NCBI GenBank assembly: GCA_020432165.1
Contig: JAGQGU010000044.1
Location: 1-48,995 of the forward strand
Length of the DNA: 48,995 nucleotides
Reading direction: 5' to 3'
Origin: Thermomicrobiales bacterium
GTDB taxonomy: Bacteria; Chloroflexota; Chloroflexia; Thermomicrobiales; UBA6265
Of the stretch, positions 34,825-44,975 are shown one piece after another (the first letter of the stretch is position 1; every line of letters begins with the position of its first letter). The notes beneath the pieces are model-generated. The model saw only the letters and a list, made by a program, of their open reading frames with translations. It had not been told where the DNA came from and did not search any database. The translations under genes and the position numbers were made by a program.

Positions 34825-35334
34825 TTAGTCCCGCAGATTCTCCATCACATGGCGATTGGGATCGAAGCGATTGCGTGCGTTCGTCTGCTGGTGATCTGGT
34901 CCAACACCGGCCTCCCACCAGGTCTCGCCTTGTGCACCGAAGGCGGCAAGCTCGGTTTTGGTGTAGACCAGGCCCTCGCGATTGAAGGTCGCCAGCTCAT
35001 ACTCCTGGCTCATAGTAATCGCGTCCACCGGACACACCTGGCTGCAGAGTCCGCAGAAGAGGCAACGACCGCTCTTGAGAATGAACTCACCGAGTTCGCG
35101 ATCGCCTTCTTCCGACGGCACGACGTGCATTTCCAGGCAGCTGGTTGGGCAGATGCGGGCGCAGAGACCACAAGCCACACAGAGCGCTTCACCGGTCTCC
35201 GGATCGGCGCGTAGCGCTGGCAAGCCGCGGAAGCGACTCATCATGGCGCGACGCTCTTCCGGATACTCCTGCGTCAGTTTTGGTTGAAAGAGTCGGTTCA
35301 GAGTGACCTGAAAACCCTTGACTTCATCGAGCAT
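34825..35334 (-). CDS. nuoI: NADH-quinone oxidoreductase subunit I
   Basis: The 169-residue protein carries two 4Fe-4S motifs, CVACGLCARICPTSC and CLFCGLCSQVCPVDAI. These correspond to clusters N6a and N6b that pass electrons in the peripheral arm of complex I. RFRGLPALRAD before the first motif is typical of NuoI. The ATG at 35334 has AAAGG 7 nt upstream. It follows nuoG after 18 nt on the same strand, with no nuoH between them and no other nuo gene in the window. Confidence 0.95.
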   Translation of the reverse strand: MLDEVKGFQVTLNRLFQPKLTQEYPEERRAMMSRFRGLPALRADPETGEALCVACGLCARICPTSCLEMHVVPSEEGDRELGEFILKSGRCLFCGLCSQVCPVDAITMSQEYELATFNREGLVYTKTELAAFGAQGETWWEAGVGPDHQQTNARNRFDPNRHVMENLRD

Positions 35335-35352
35335 GGAACGACCTTTCGAGAA

Positions 35353-37710
35353 CTACGCCACCACGTTGGGGCGATTGGCGTCGGCAAAGAGAATGGACGT
35401 GCCGCTATCGGTGAGCGACGTATTGGGGGTGACGATGCCACCACGCTCGAGGCGGGCGTAGGTCACACCACTGTATCCCGGCACCACCTTGGCGATCTCG
35501 GCCATCACGCGGCTGGCGTGAACTGCCGGCAGATCGTATCCCATGCGCGCGGCAACTTCAGAGACAATCTCGATACCATCGCGGGCATCGCCCATTGGTG
35601 GTACGGCGGCGCGTACGCGCTGAACAGTGCGATCGAAGTTGGTGAAGGTGCCATCCTTCTCCAGATTCAATGCCATCGGCAGCACCACGTGTGCGATCTC
35701 GGTTAGCGGAGATTCGTAGGAATCGGTCACCACCAGGAACTCGAGCTTCTTCAGCGCCTCGTAAAGCTTCTCGTCAGCAACCTTGCGACGCGTACCGAAT
35801 CCACCCTCGACCCACATCGCCTTAATCTTGCCGGACTCAATGGCCCCGACCAGATCATCGAAAGCAACACCTTCGTCGGCAGGAATCGGCGCGCCGTAGA
35901 GGCTCTCAAGCAATCCGCGAGCACTGTCATCGCTCACGCTGGCACCACCTGGCAGCAAGCCAGCGGTGAAGCCCATATCGGTAACGCCCTGATAGTTCGC
36001 CGGACCACGCAGGCTGGCGACGCCACCACCGGCACGACCGATGTTGCCGGTCATGATCGAGATATTGGCACAGGCCGTGGCGATGGCTTCAGCATCGGCA
36101 TAGTCGTGCTCGGAGCTATCCTGATGGCGAATCGGCACCAGGCGATCATCGGCCACGTCGTGGGCAACAGTATGGAAGACCGCTCCAGGGGCATAACCAC
36201 CCTCAGGCGTCTCGCCTGGCATTTCGTGCGCACCGGTGACGAAGATGATGGCCGCTTCGGTGATCTTCTCCGCCGGCACACCTGTCTGCGCGGCGATCTC
36301 AGCGAGGTTGACATTGACATCGACCGACTGCTGCGCCAAACCGAGGCGGTTGATTTCCAGAGCAATGCCCTGGAGTACCAGCGATGTCGTATTCGGATTC
36401 GGCTTCAGCCAAAGAGCAGCGCGATCGCAGAGCGGATAACGCTCGGTGGCAACAACCACAATGCGACTCTCGCGATAGATGCGGCTGTGGTTGATCCAGT
36501 AACTGGCACCGGGCGCGTGTTCGTAGATGCTCGGTCCAACGACGAGAATGTTCTTGGCGTCGCTGAGCAGTTCCTGCATGTTATTGGTATTGGCGACATC
36601 GTAGCCAAGCGACTTCCGCGTCGCACGCTCAACTGCAGCCATATTCGGTGTGAGCATGCGATTGATCGTATTGCTCTTCATCACAACGCGGCTGAACTGC
36701 TGAAGTATCCAGGCTTCTTCGTTCGTATTCTCGCCACTCGCCAACACACCGAACTCGCCGTTGCGATAAGAGCCGAGTCCTTCGGTAACGAGGTCAAGCG
36801 CCTCGCTCCACGTCACGTGGAACTCCTGGCCATTTTCGTCGCGCGTGACTGGATGGGTGAGGCGATCCGGACTCTGAATCCGCTCGTGACCCCACTTGCC
36901 CTTCTCACAGACATAGCCGTGATTGACACCGCGTTCCCAGAGATTGGTACTGCGGCGCACGATGCCCTTGTTGGATTCGATATTGATGGTGCAGCCGACA
37001 TCACAGAAACCACAGATGGTTTCGGTGGTGTCCAACTCCCACGGATGGTGGCCAAAGTGACGATCGGTGAGCGCGCCAACCGGGCAAACCGCGATGCACA
37101 TACCGCAGTTGACACAGGTGCCTTCGGCGATCATATCCTCACCAAAGGCGGGAGCGATGGTCGCTTCCAGGGCACGATTGGTGCTCTCGATCGCGATCAC
37201 ACCGATCATCTCGTCGCAGACACGTGTGCAGCGATTGCACATGATACAGCGATCCCATTTGTAGTCGATATTGACACTGAAGTGTTCGTACGGGGTGGCA
37301 TTCTTCGGACGGCGATAGGGATTGGCGTTGATGTTATGCAGGTAGGTATTGTCCTGCAGGTAACATTCACCACTCTTGTCACAGGTCGGGCAATCGAGCG
37401 CGTGATCGATGAGGTACATCTGCAAGATGTATTGGCGCGCCTTCAGCGATTCCTCGCTGTGCGTCTCCACAATCATGCCCTCGGCGAACTGGGCCGCGCA
37501 CGATTCGATGAGGCCGCCGCGCTTGCCCATGACTTCCACAGTGCAGATACGGCAGGATCCCCAGGCGCGCATCAGCGGCTGGAAACAGAGATTCGGGACA
37601 TCGATTCCCGCAGATCGAGAAGCTTCGAGAATGCTGGTGCCGGCTGGTACAGTCACATTCTGACCGTTAATCGTGCCGGTGATCATTTTTTGCTGTGTGG
37701 TTGCCACCAT
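35353..37710 (-). CDS. nuoG: NADH-quinone oxidoreductase subunit G
   Basis: The 785-residue iron-sulfur subunit has an N-terminal 2Fe-2S domain (LCFQPLMRAWGSCRICTVEV, then SCAAQ). A His/Cys-ligated cluster follows (HALDCPTCDKSGEC), then a two-cluster ferredoxin part (CIMCNRCTRVCDE, CVNCGMCIAVCPVG). The molybdopterin-oxidoreductase-like domain begins with CGFCDVGCTINIES, keeping the extra 4Fe-4S site. The frame is open to 37797, but ATG 37710 (MVATTQQK) fits the domain start; GGAGG lies 12 nt upstream. It is cotranscribed with nuoI. Confidence 0.95.
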   Translation of the reverse strand: MVATTQQKMITGTINGQNVTVPAGTSILEASRSAGIDVPNLCFQPLMRAWGSCRICTVEVMGKRGGLIESCAAQFAEGMIVETHSEESLKARQYILQMYLIDHALDCPTCDKSGECYLQDNTYLHNINANPYRRPKNATPYEHFSVNIDYKWDRCIMCNRCTRVCDEMIGVIAIESTNRALEATIAPAFGEDMIAEGTCVNCGMCIAVCPVGALTDRHFGHHPWELDTTETICGFCDVGCTINIESNKGIVRRSTNLWERGVNHGYVCEKGKWGHERIQSPDRLTHPVTRDENGQEFHVTWSEALDLVTEGLGSYRNGEFGVLASGENTNEEAWILQQFSRVVMKSNTINRMLTPNMAAVERATRKSLGYDVANTNNMQELLSDAKNILVVGPSIYEHAPGASYWINHSRIYRESRIVVVATERYPLCDRAALWLKPNPNTTSLVLQGIALEINRLGLAQQSVDVNVNLAEIAAQTGVPAEKITEAAIIFVTGAHEMPGETPEGGYAPGAVFHTVAHDVADDRLVPIRHQDSSEHDYADAEAIATACANISIMTGNIGRAGGGVASLRGPANYQGVTDMGFTAGLLPGGASVSDDSARGLLESLYGAPIPADEGVAFDDLVGAIESGKIKAMWVEGGFGTRRKVADEKLYEALKKLEFLVVTDSYESPLTEIAHVVLPMALNLEKDGTFTNFDRTVQRVRAAVPPMGDARDGIEIVSEVAARMGYDLPAVHASRVMAEIAKVVPGYSGVTYARLERGGIVTPNTSLTDSGTSILFADANRPNVVA

Positions 37711-38059
37711 CGTTGTGGAACGCCTCCATTTGGGCCAGGCCCAATGTCCACCCACCTGACGATTTCGACGCACGCAAACGCATGCGGACACCGTCATTCA
37801 CACTGCCACGATAGTACCACAGAAGAGACGACCTGATCTCCCGAAAACCCGGATGATATAAGGGAAGTTGGCAGTTGACTCCGGGGAACATAGCCGAGTT
37901 TTTCGGTCGGATTTTGTTCTTTTGGAGCTTTGTTCCTGACGATTGCCGGAGCTGATCGGATCGATGCTGAATCGCGCGCTTTTTCACGTGCCACACTTTG
38001 GTTTATTCTTTGCGAATAAGGATCATTTGCTGTACGCACACTCCGAGGGAAACACCAAC
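37711..38059. other. Intergenic region between divergent nuoG and gatB
   Basis: About 350 bp contain no supported gene. Visible elements are TTGACT near 37880 as a weak -35-like hexamer on the plus strand, TTATTC-TTTGC-GAATAA (38003-38019), a small inverted repeat ahead of gatB, and AT-richer DNA around 37895-37930. Both genes' promoters should lie here, but neither can be placed with confidence. Confidence 0.5.
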
Positions 38060-39532
38060 TTGAATGTAACCAGTATTGATGTCAGCACGCTCAAGACCGT
38101 AATCGGGCTTGAGGTTCATGCGCAGGTGCTGACAAAAAGCAAGATGTACTGCTCGTGTTCCGCTGATTACGCGAACGCCGAGCCAAATACCCACGTCTGT
38201 ATGGTCTGTTTGGGATTGCCCGGCGCGTTGCCGGTGATGAACGAGCAGGCTATTCAGACGGTGATCCGTACCGGCCTTGCACTGAACTGCGAGATTCCCG
38301 AGTTCTGCAAGATGGATCGCAAGAACTATGTCTATCCGGACCTGCCGAAGGGCTACCAGATCTCGCAGTATGATCTGCCCCTTTGTATTGATGGCACGCT
38401 CGAGATCACGGTCGATGGCGAAACTCGCACGGCCGGCATCACCCGCGTCCACATCGAAGAGGACACCGGTCGCCTCGTTCACGATATCGCCGCCAACGAG
38501 GGGCTGAGCCTGGTTGATCTCAATCGGTCGGGTGTACCACTGATGGAGATTGTGGGTGAACCCGATCTGACCACGCCGGAGGAAGCACGGGAATATCTCA
38601 TTGCCTTGCGCCGCATTCTGCGCGCCATCGGTGCCTCCACCGGCAATATGGAAGAGGGTGCCTTCCGCTGCGACGCCAATATCTCCGTTCGGGCGGAGGA
38701 TGGTAGCTTCATCGGCCCCAAAGTCGAGATCAAGAACATGAACTCCTTCCGCGCTGTTGAGCGGGCTCTCAAGTATGAGGAAGTTCGCCAGCGCGAGGCC
38801 GTGGTCAATGGCGAAGAGCTTGTCCAGGAGACGCGAGGCTGGGTCGATGGCCAGGGGATCACGGTGAGCCAGCGCAGCAAGGAAGCGGCGCACGACTACC
38901 GGTATTTCCCGGAGCCGGATCTGCCGCCGCTGCATATCTCCCGCGAGATGGTCGCGCAGATCAGCACGACCGTTGGCGAACTGCCAGTCGATCGTGAGCG
39001 TCGGTTCGTCTCAACCCTGGGTGTTTCTGTTGCGGATGCCGCCGTGCTGAATAGTGAGCGGGGAATCGCGGATTATTTCGAAGCTGCGGTTGGCGAAAAC
39101 ACAAGCAATGGCTATCCGCAGCAGATCGCGAACTGGTTGCTGAACGATGTCATGGGTATGGCCAAGGCCCGAGGCATGGCCGCCGATGAATTCCCGATTA
39201 CGTCTGATCAGCTTCGGGAGCTGGTGGATCTGGTCGTGGGCAAGAAACTCACCGGCACAGCCGCCAAGAGCGTTCTGGCGGGACTGAACGATGGCGAAGC
39301 TCCAACCACGGCCGCCGAGCGGCTCAATCTTCTGGCTATGGAAGATGATGGTGCTGTCCTCGCTGCGGCCCGCGAAGCGATGGAGGCTCAGCCAGCTGCT
39401 GTGGCGGACTACCGCAGTGGCAAGCAGGCGGCCATCGGTCGCCTGATGGGTGAAACGATGAAGCGCACTGGCGGTCGTGCCAGCGCCGATGACGTGCGTG
39501 CTGCACTTCTCAGCCTCCTAAACGAGGCATAG
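38060..39532 (+). CDS. gatB: Aspartyl/glutamyl-tRNA amidotransferase subunit B
   Basis: The 490-residue subunit binds and activates misacylated Glu-tRNA-Gln/Asp-tRNA-Asn in the GatCAB complex. Family landmarks: [53 protein letters not shown], the [13 protein letters not shown] segment and [14 protein letters not shown] YqeY-like C-terminal tail domain follows (about residues 340-490). The frame is open to 37943 with no well-placed ATG. A TTG at 38060 has GAGGG about 12 nt upstream and places the core as in other GatB proteins, so it is preferred; ATG 37964 is an alternative. gatA and gatC are elsewhere. A gdh gene follows 22 nt downstream. Confidence 0.94.
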   Translation: MNVTSIDVSTLKTVIGLEVHAQVLTKSKMYCSCSADYANAEPNTHVCMVCLGLPGALPVMNEQAIQTVIRTGLALNCEIPEFCKMDRKNYVYPDLPKGYQISQYDLPLCIDGTLEITVDGETRTAGITRVHIEEDTGRLVHDIAANEGLSLVDLNRSGVPLMEIVGEPDLTTPEEAREYLIALRRILRAIGASTGNMEEGAFRCDANISVRAEDGSFIGPKVEIKNMNSFRAVERALKYEEVRQREAVVNGEELVQETRGWVDGQGITVSQRSKEAAHDYRYFPEPDLPPLHISREMVAQISTTVGELPVDRERRFVSTLGVSVADAAVLNSERGIADYFEAAVGENTSNGYPQQIANWLLNDVMGMAKARGMAADEFPITSDQLRELVDLVVGKKLTGTAAKSVLAGLNDGEAPTTAAERLNLLAMEDDGAVLAAAREAMEAQPAAVADYRSGKQAAIGRLMGETMKRTGGRASADDVRAALLSLLNEA

Positions 39533-39554
39533 GTTTCAGAAAGGTTTCTCGTGT

Positions 39555-40844
39555 ATGACTTCCACCACAATTGTCGACGACACAACGCTGACCATCCATT
39601 CGGAGCGCAGCCTGTTTGATGTCGCGGTCGAGCAATTCAGTATCGCTGCCGATGTTATTGGGCTCGCGGACGATCTGCGTGCGCGCCTCAGCACTTGCCA
39701 GCGCGAAATGACCGTGCACTTCCCGGTGAAGATGGATGATGGCTCGGTCAAGGTCTTTGAGGGCCACCGCGTACAGCACAATCGCATGCCTGGTCCGACC
39801 AAGGGCGGTATCCGCTATCACCAGAACGTCACCATTTCCGAGGTCAAGGCGCTGGCAATGTTCATGACCTGGAAGTGCGCGGTCGTTGGTATCCCCTATG
39901 GTGGTGCCAAGGGTGGCGTGAAGGTCGATGCCAAGGCACTCAGCGAGAAAGAGCTCGAGAACCTTACCCGTCGCTTTACCAGCGAGCTCATGCCGATTAT
40001 CGGTCCTGATACCGATATTCCGGCACCAGATGTCAACACCAACGCCCAAACGATGGCCTGGCTGATGGATACCTACTCCATGAATGTCGGTCACGCCGTC
40101 CCCGGTGTCACCACCGGCAAGCCGATCGTGCTCGGTGGTTCCGAAGGCCGCAACGAGGCGACAGGGCGCGGTGTGGTATACGCCATCGAGGAGGCCGCTC
40201 GCGATATCGATCTTGATCTGTACGGCGCCACCGTTGCCGTGCAAGGGTGCGGTAACGTCGGTGGTATCGCTGCCGAGCTGATCGAGGAGATCGGTGCCAA
40301 GGTTGTCGCTATCAGCGATTCTCGTGGCGGTATCTACAACGCCAACGGTCTGAACATGAAGAAGGTCATGGCCTACAAGGCCGAGACCGGTAGCCTGGCC
40401 GGATTCAACGATTCCGAGGAGATCACCTCCGAGGCGCTGCTCGAGCTCGACTGCGATATTCTCATCCCGGCCGCTCTCGAAAACGCGATCACCGCAGAAA
40501 ATGCGCCTCGCGTCAGGGCCAGGATTATCGCCGAAGGTGCAAATGGTCCGACATCACCAGAGGCCGATCTGATTCTTCATGATGCCGGTATCCTCTTGCT
40601 GCCTGATATCTACGCCAACGCCGGCGGTGTCACCGTGAGCTACTTCGAATGGGTGCAGGCGATGCAGGCCTTCCCCTGGAGCGAGCAGCAGGTCAACGAA
40701 CGTTTGCGGTTGATCATGAGCAAGAGCTACGCCGCCATGCGCGATACCAGCAAGGCGAACAATGTGAGCTTCCGCACTGGTGCGCTGGTGCGTGCCATCG
40801 AGCGCGTTGCTGAGTTCACCCGTATCCGGGGTGTCTATCCATAG
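39555..40844 (+). CDS. gdhA: Glutamate dehydrogenase
   Basis: The 429-residue Glu/Leu/Phe/Val dehydrogenase-family enzyme interconverts glutamate with 2-oxoglutarate and ammonia. The catalytic region shows PGPTKGGIRYH and FMTWKCAVVGIPYGGAKGGV (substrate and catalytic Lys), then IPAPDVNTNAQTMAW. The dinucleotide motif is VAVQGCGNVGG. Length and N-terminus fit the hexameric small GDH class. Coenzyme preference cannot be read with certainty. ATG 39555 has AAAGG 10 nt upstream. It is probably cotranscribed with gatB and ends at a hairpin terminator. Confidence 0.95.
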   Translation: MTSTTIVDDTTLTIHSERSLFDVAVEQFSIAADVIGLADDLRARLSTCQREMTVHFPVKMDDGSVKVFEGHRVQHNRMPGPTKGGIRYHQNVTISEVKALAMFMTWKCAVVGIPYGGAKGGVKVDAKALSEKELENLTRRFTSELMPIIGPDTDIPAPDVNTNAQTMAWLMDTYSMNVGHAVPGVTTGKPIVLGGSEGRNEATGRGVVYAIEEAARDIDLDLYGATVAVQGCGNVGGIAAELIEEIGAKVVAISDSRGGIYNANGLNMKKVMAYKAETGSLAGFNDSEEITSEALLELDCDILIPAALENAITAENAPRVRARIIAEGANGPTSPEADLILHDAGILLLPDIYANAGGVTVSYFEWVQAMQAFPWSEQQVNERLRLIMSKSYAAMRDTSKANNVSFRTGALVRAIERVAEFTRIRGVYP

Positions 40845-40877
40845 TTTCGGGTTTCATCAGGAACCAGATATCTTTGG

Positions 40878-40911
40878 CGAGAGGGATGGGGGTAAAGCCT
40901 CATCCCTCTCG
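40878..40911 (+). terminator. Terminator after glutamate dehydrogenase
   Basis: CGAGAGGGATG (40878-40888) pairs with CATCCCTCTCG (40901-40911) around a 12-base loop, followed by TGTT. The T-run is short. Confidence 0.75.
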
Positions 40912-41037
40912 TGTTGACACAACTGACACATTTCCTCCGAACAACCACCGCAAATCCACATCTGCATCTTTCTAGACTCGGAACCAGGAATGAAGGCGAA
41001 CGCTTCGCTGGGTACCGTGTCGAAGGAGAGAAAAGGC

Positions 41038-41778
41038 GTGTCGAGAGAACGTGGGTATATTCGGGCGAATGGGATCACGAAGCGCTATGGTGAAGGCGAA
41101 AATGCCGTTGTAGCGCTGGACGATGTAAGTGTCGAATTCGCCAAAGGCGAATTCACTGCTATTATGGGCGCTTCTGGCTCTGGCAAGTCCACGCTGATGC
41201 AGTGCATGGCGGGACTGGACGCAGTGACATCGGGACAGATCCAACTCGGCGAAACGGAGTTGAGTGGTCTCAGTGATGACGAGATCACTGAGATTCGCCG
41301 CGACCGCATGGGGTTCGTTTTTCAAGCGTTCAATCTTTTGCCCGCATTGAACGCGGAGCAGAATATCACGCTACCCCATCGACTTGCAGGTACGCGAGTT
41401 GACCGCGCCCGTTTTGACCAGCTTGTATCTATGCTTGGCATTGTGGACAGACTGGATCATCGTCCGGCGGAGCTCTCCGGTGGGCAACAGCAGCGCGTGG
41501 CCATCGCCCGAGCACTCATACATTCTCCAGAGATCGTTTTCTGCGATGAACCAACCGGCGCGCTGGATTCACGTTCAGGCGAGCAGGTGTTGCGATTCCT
41601 GCGCGAGAGTGTGGACACATTTGGCGTAACAGTGGTGATGGTGACCCACAGCGCCACCGCAGCGGCGTGGTCCGATCGCGTCGTTTTTCTGGCCGACGGT
41701 CAGATCTCAGGTGAGGATACCAACCCTTCGGTTGAAAGCGTCCTCGCGGTGATTGGTGGAGTAGGGGGACGATCGTGA
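41038..41778 (+). CDS. ABC transporter ATP-binding protein (MacB/LolD type)
   Basis: The 246-residue ATPase has Walker A GASGSGKSTLMQCMAGLD, a Q-loop in VFQAFNLLPALNA, signature LSGGQQQRVAIARAL and Walker B IVFCDEPTGALD, with the H-loop in MVTHS. The pattern is that of mechanotransmission-type (MacB, FtsE, LolD) ATPases paired with FtsX-like permeases. An ATG at 40990 opens the frame, but GTG 41038 with GGAG 9 nt upstream gives the usual domain start. Its stop overlaps the GTG of the permease gene (GTGA). Confidence 0.9.
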   Translation: MSRERGYIRANGITKRYGEGENAVVALDDVSVEFAKGEFTAIMGASGSGKSTLMQCMAGLDAVTSGQIQLGETELSGLSDDEITEIRRDRMGFVFQAFNLLPALNAEQNITLPHRLAGTRVDRARFDQLVSMLGIVDRLDHRPAELSGGQQQRVAIARALIHSPEIVFCDEPTGALDSRSGEQVLRFLRESVDTFGVTVVMVTHSATAAAWSDRVVFLADGQISGEDTNPSVESVLAVIGGVGGRS

Positions 41779-44264
41779 TCTCTCTCATGCTCCAGCAGCT
41801 TCGTACCAATTGGAAACGGACCACAGCCGTCTTTCTCGCTGTTCTCCTCGGAGTTGCTTTTGTCACCGCCTCGCTCTTCGTGGGTAATCTCTATAACAAC
41901 TCGCTCCGAGATGCGACTGGGGATCAGGTTCTCGGTGCCGATCTGGTCGTGACAAGTGAGAATGGTGACATCGACGCCAGTGTCATCTCCACTATCGCGG
42001 AACAACCGGGAGTCGTATCGGTAGACAACCGTCTCCTGACCTCTGGTGGGCTCTCGGTAGGTTCAACAAGCTCGTATCTCTCTATCGGCCCGATACCGCA
42101 GATAGAAGCCGTGCGAGCCAATATCCCCTTGAAGGAGGGTGTCTGGCCAACTGCACCAGATGAGATCGCGATCAGTCAGGCGCAGGCTGATGCGGGTGGG
42201 CTAACCGTTGGCGAGACGATTTCCTGGACCTCGTGGGAGAGCGACCAAACGCACACGTTCACCATCGTTGGTATCAGTCCAAATGATACCGGGATTGGTA
42301 TGAGTGTCATGGGTGCGTTTGTCACTCCCGATTCCTTCGTCCAAATCGCACCAGACGCCAGATCGATAGGCCTTCTTGTTGATCTCGACGACACAGTGAG
42401 TCCGGGCAGTGTGGCAGCGTCTATGGAGTCGGTCGCGGGATCATCCGTACAGGTTCGCACGTTCGATGACTACGTTGATGACGCAGTGGAGTACTACGCT
42501 GGAGGCGCAGTAGCGATCCAGGTGATCGTGCTGGGATTCGCGGTGATTGCCATGATCGCCGCCGGAATCGTCATCGCCAACTCCTTCGAGATCAGCTATG
42601 CCCAACGCACACGCGAGTTGGGGCTCTTGCGAAGCGTTGGTGCTACCGCTCGCCAGGTCCGGCGCATGGTACTCATGGAAAGCGCAGTTATAGGTCTCAT
42701 TTCGGCAGTTGCTGGCGCTCTGTGCGGTGTCGCGATTGTTGCGAGTTTGAATAGATTGCTCTTCGATTCAGGTAGGTTGGTCTTCGATCCTGTGCGCTTC
42801 ATCGTTCCCGTCATGCTTGGTTTGGTGGTGACGATGATTGCGGCGCTCGCACCTTCCCGCACGGCCATGCGCGTTCAACCGTTGCAGGCGATTCGGCAAA
42901 CGGAAGCGCCATTGGTGGATCACCGCGCCTCCAGATTGCGCAAGCTCGCCTCCATCGCGCTGATAGCACTCGGACTAGCCGTGATGGGAGGCGGTATTGT
43001 CCTCGCGTTCACGGTTAGCGTGGACTCAGGTATGCCGATGTTGGTTGGCATCCTCGGGGGAGCTGTCAGTTTCCTCGGCGTCCTGATCAGTACCCAGGTG
43101 GTGGTGCCGGCTATCGCCCGATTCATGGCTCGCATAGTTGGCAATCGATCATCTGCGACCGGAGAGCTGGCTTTCAGTAATCTGAATCGCAATCCAAGGC
43201 GTACAGCTTCGACCTCTACGGCACTCCTGATGGGAGTTACCCTCATCACCATGATGGCCGTTGGAGTGACGATGATTAAGTCGACACTCATCAACGTGGT
43301 GAACACCGAAAACCCAATTGATCTGGAGATTGAGGGGAGAGATGACAATGGTTCACTGACAAGCCTATCCGCGAGTGAGTTGCGCAGATGGCAAGAGATC
43401 GATGGTGTCCACGCGTTTGTGGTGACCTATGGCGGTAGTGTCGCCACGACGGACGATTATCCCGTGGACCTGGTTGGAGTCGACCTGACCAACGCCCAGA
43501 AGGTTCTTCGCACTAACGTGCTTGCCGAAGCCAGCGACGATACGCTGGTCATCAATCAGGATCTCGGCAGGAGCCTGGGTGTTACGGATGGCGACACCAT
43601 CACACTAATCGCCAACGGGAATCAGGTGACACTTCGGGTCATCGTTGAACGTGGTATTGGCGATCACGCGGTGGTGTCGCAATCTGTGCTGGAGACCCTG
43701 ACTCCCGATGCACCGATGATGGGGGTATGGATTCGGTTGGAGGATAGTGCCTCTACCGGAGATGTGCTCAAAGAGGTGAGGAAGACCGAACTTCCCGGCA
43801 TTACCCTGAGCATTTCTGGGAGTGCTGCTTTCCGCGCCGAGATGCTGGATATCCTCGATACCATCTTCCTGATTGCGCTCGGATTGTTGACCGCGAGTAT
43901 TGTGATCGCCATCGTAGGTATTGGGAACACACTCACCCTCTCCGTTATCGAACGAACACGCGAGACAGGTATGTTACGTGCCATGGGATTGAAGCGCGGT
44001 CAGGTGCGCACCATGCTGGCGACCGAGGGAGTGCTTCTGGCGCTGATCGGATGTGGCGTGGGATTGATTCTGGGAACGCTTTACGGTATCGCTGGTGTTT
44101 ACTGTGTCTTTGGCGATTCGTTTGCGGTCGTATTCAGTCTTCCGTGGCTGTGGTTGCTGGAGATCGTTATCGTGGCTGTCTTGAGCGGCGTTATCGCCTC
44201 GATCATCCCTGCTCGACGGTCATTGCGCATTGAGCCGGTGGAAGCGCTGGCGAGCGTGAGCTAG
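41775..44264 (+). CDS. ABC transporter permease with two FtsX-like domains
   Basis: The 829-residue protein carries a tandem duplication of the FtsX/MacB_PCD unit: one helix near residue 20, an extracytoplasmic domain (about 45-245), three helices (about 250-375), then a second set (about 405-455, extracytoplasmic 490-690, three helices to the end). Both repeats have the RTRELGLLRSVGATARQV / RTRETGMLRAMGLKRGQV cytoplasmic segment that couples to the ATPase. Such transporters export peptides, lipoproteins or antimicrobials; no substrate is indicated. GTG start, coupled to the ATPase gene. Confidence 0.9.
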   Translation: MISLMLQQLRTNWKRTTAVFLAVLLGVAFVTASLFVGNLYNNSLRDATGDQVLGADLVVTSENGDIDASVISTIAEQPGVVSVDNRLLTSGGLSVGSTSSYLSIGPIPQIEAVRANIPLKEGVWPTAPDEIAISQAQADAGGLTVGETISWTSWESDQTHTFTIVGISPNDTGIGMSVMGAFVTPDSFVQIAPDARSIGLLVDLDDTVSPGSVAASMESVAGSSVQVRTFDDYVDDAVEYYAGGAVAIQVIVLGFAVIAMIAAGIVIANSFEISYAQRTRELGLLRSVGATARQVRRMVLMESAVIGLISAVAGALCGVAIVASLNRLLFDSGRLVFDPVRFIVPVMLGLVVTMIAALAPSRTAMRVQPLQAIRQTEAPLVDHRASRLRKLASIALIALGLAVMGGGIVLAFTVSVDSGMPMLVGILGGAVSFLGVLISTQVVVPAIARFMARIVGNRSSATGELAFSNLNRNPRRTASTSTALLMGVTLITMMAVGVTMIKSTLINVVNTENPIDLEIEGRDDNGSLTSLSASELRRWQEIDGVHAFVVTYGGSVATTDDYPVDLVGVDLTNAQKVLRTNVLAEASDDTLVINQDLGRSLGVTDGDTITLIANGNQVTLRVIVERGIGDHAVVSQSVLETLTPDAPMMGVWIRLEDSASTGDVLKEVRKTELPGITLSISGSAAFRAEMLDILDTIFLIALGLLTASIVIAIVGIGNTLTLSVIERTRETGMLRAMGLKRGQVRTMLATEGVLLALIGCGVGLILGTLYGIAGVYCVFGDSFAVVFSLPWLWLLEIVIVAVLSGVIASIIPARRSLRIEPVEALASVS

Positions 44265-44272
44265 AAAAACAG

Positions 44273-44300
44273 CAAGAGGGGCACGCGCGTGCCCCTCTTG
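44273..44300. terminator. Terminator between ABC exporter and trkA
   Basis: A 28-base perfect palindrome (CAAGAGGGGCACGC and its complement) lies between convergent genes and can end transcription from both sides; T-rich sequence follows on the plus strand. Confidence 0.85.
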
Positions 44301-44314
44301 TCATCTTCTGCTGT

Positions 44315-44974
44315 TTAGTCCACCACCAGCAATTCCCGCAACTGGCTTTCCTCGCTGAGATGCGTGACGGCGATAATCTCATCACCTACCTCGATTTGCG
44401 TATCGGGTTTCGGCACGATGACTTCCGCTCCACGCGCGATGGCAGCAATAGCGCAACTCACCGGCAGATCCATTTCGTCGATCGAGAGACCGACAACGGG
44501 CGACCGATCCGAGATCGTGGCCTCCACAATCGCAAGTCCCGCGTGGCGCAGATTCATCAAATGCATGAAGCTGCGTTCCGGAATCGCCTGACCGATGAGG
44601 TTAAGGATGAAATTCGTCTGGCTGACGGTCACATCCACACCCAACAAGCGGAAGAGGTGCTCATTCTTGGGGTTGTTCACGCGAGCGATGGTGCGTCCCA
44701 CATGGAACTTGTTCTTGGCAACCTGACATACGACGAGATTGTCCTCGTCTTCACCGGTAACCGCCACCACCACATCGGCGCGGGCGGCGCCCGCCTTTGC
44801 CAGCGTCGACGCTTCGGCTCCGTCGCCGCGTACCACGACCGTGCCGAGCCGTTCGTTGTAGTACTCCACCTTGGCCGGATCATTTTCGATCAACAGGACT
44901 TCGTGATCTTCCATCAGGAGATTTTTGGCAAGGTAATAACCAACCTTACCCGCACCCACAACAATCACATACAT
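44315..44974 (-). CDS. trkA: TrkA-family K+ transport regulatory protein (RCK-N plus RCK-C)
   Basis: The 219-residue cytosolic protein has an N-terminal NAD-binding RCK domain (MYVIVVGAGKVGYYLAKNLL, GxGxxG; acidic strand end at LLIEND) and a C-terminal TrkA-C domain (about residues 140-219). It should gate a Trk/Ktr-type potassium channel in response to nucleotide. It starts 1 nt after the stop of a second, shorter TrkA-N protein. No TrkH/KtrB pore gene is nearby in the window. Confidence 0.9.
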   Translation of the reverse strand: MYVIVVGAGKVGYYLAKNLLMEDHEVLLIENDPAKVEYYNERLGTVVVRGDGAEASTLAKAGAARADVVVAVTGEDEDNLVVCQVAKNKFHVGRTIARVNNPKNEHLFRLLGVDVTVSQTNFILNLIGQAIPERSFMHLMNLRHAGLAIVEATISDRSPVVGLSIDEMDLPVSCAIAAIARGAEVIVPKPDTQIEVGDEIIAVTHLSEESQLRELLVVD

Positions 44975-44975
44975 G

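Noticed and set aside
36106-37836. 576-codon open frame on the plus strand
   Set aside because: It is antisense to nuoG; its sequence is a complement artefact with no family motif.
40914-40942. TTGACA as a promoter -35 for the ABC exporter
   Set aside because: No acceptable -10 hexamer is found 16-18 bp downstream.
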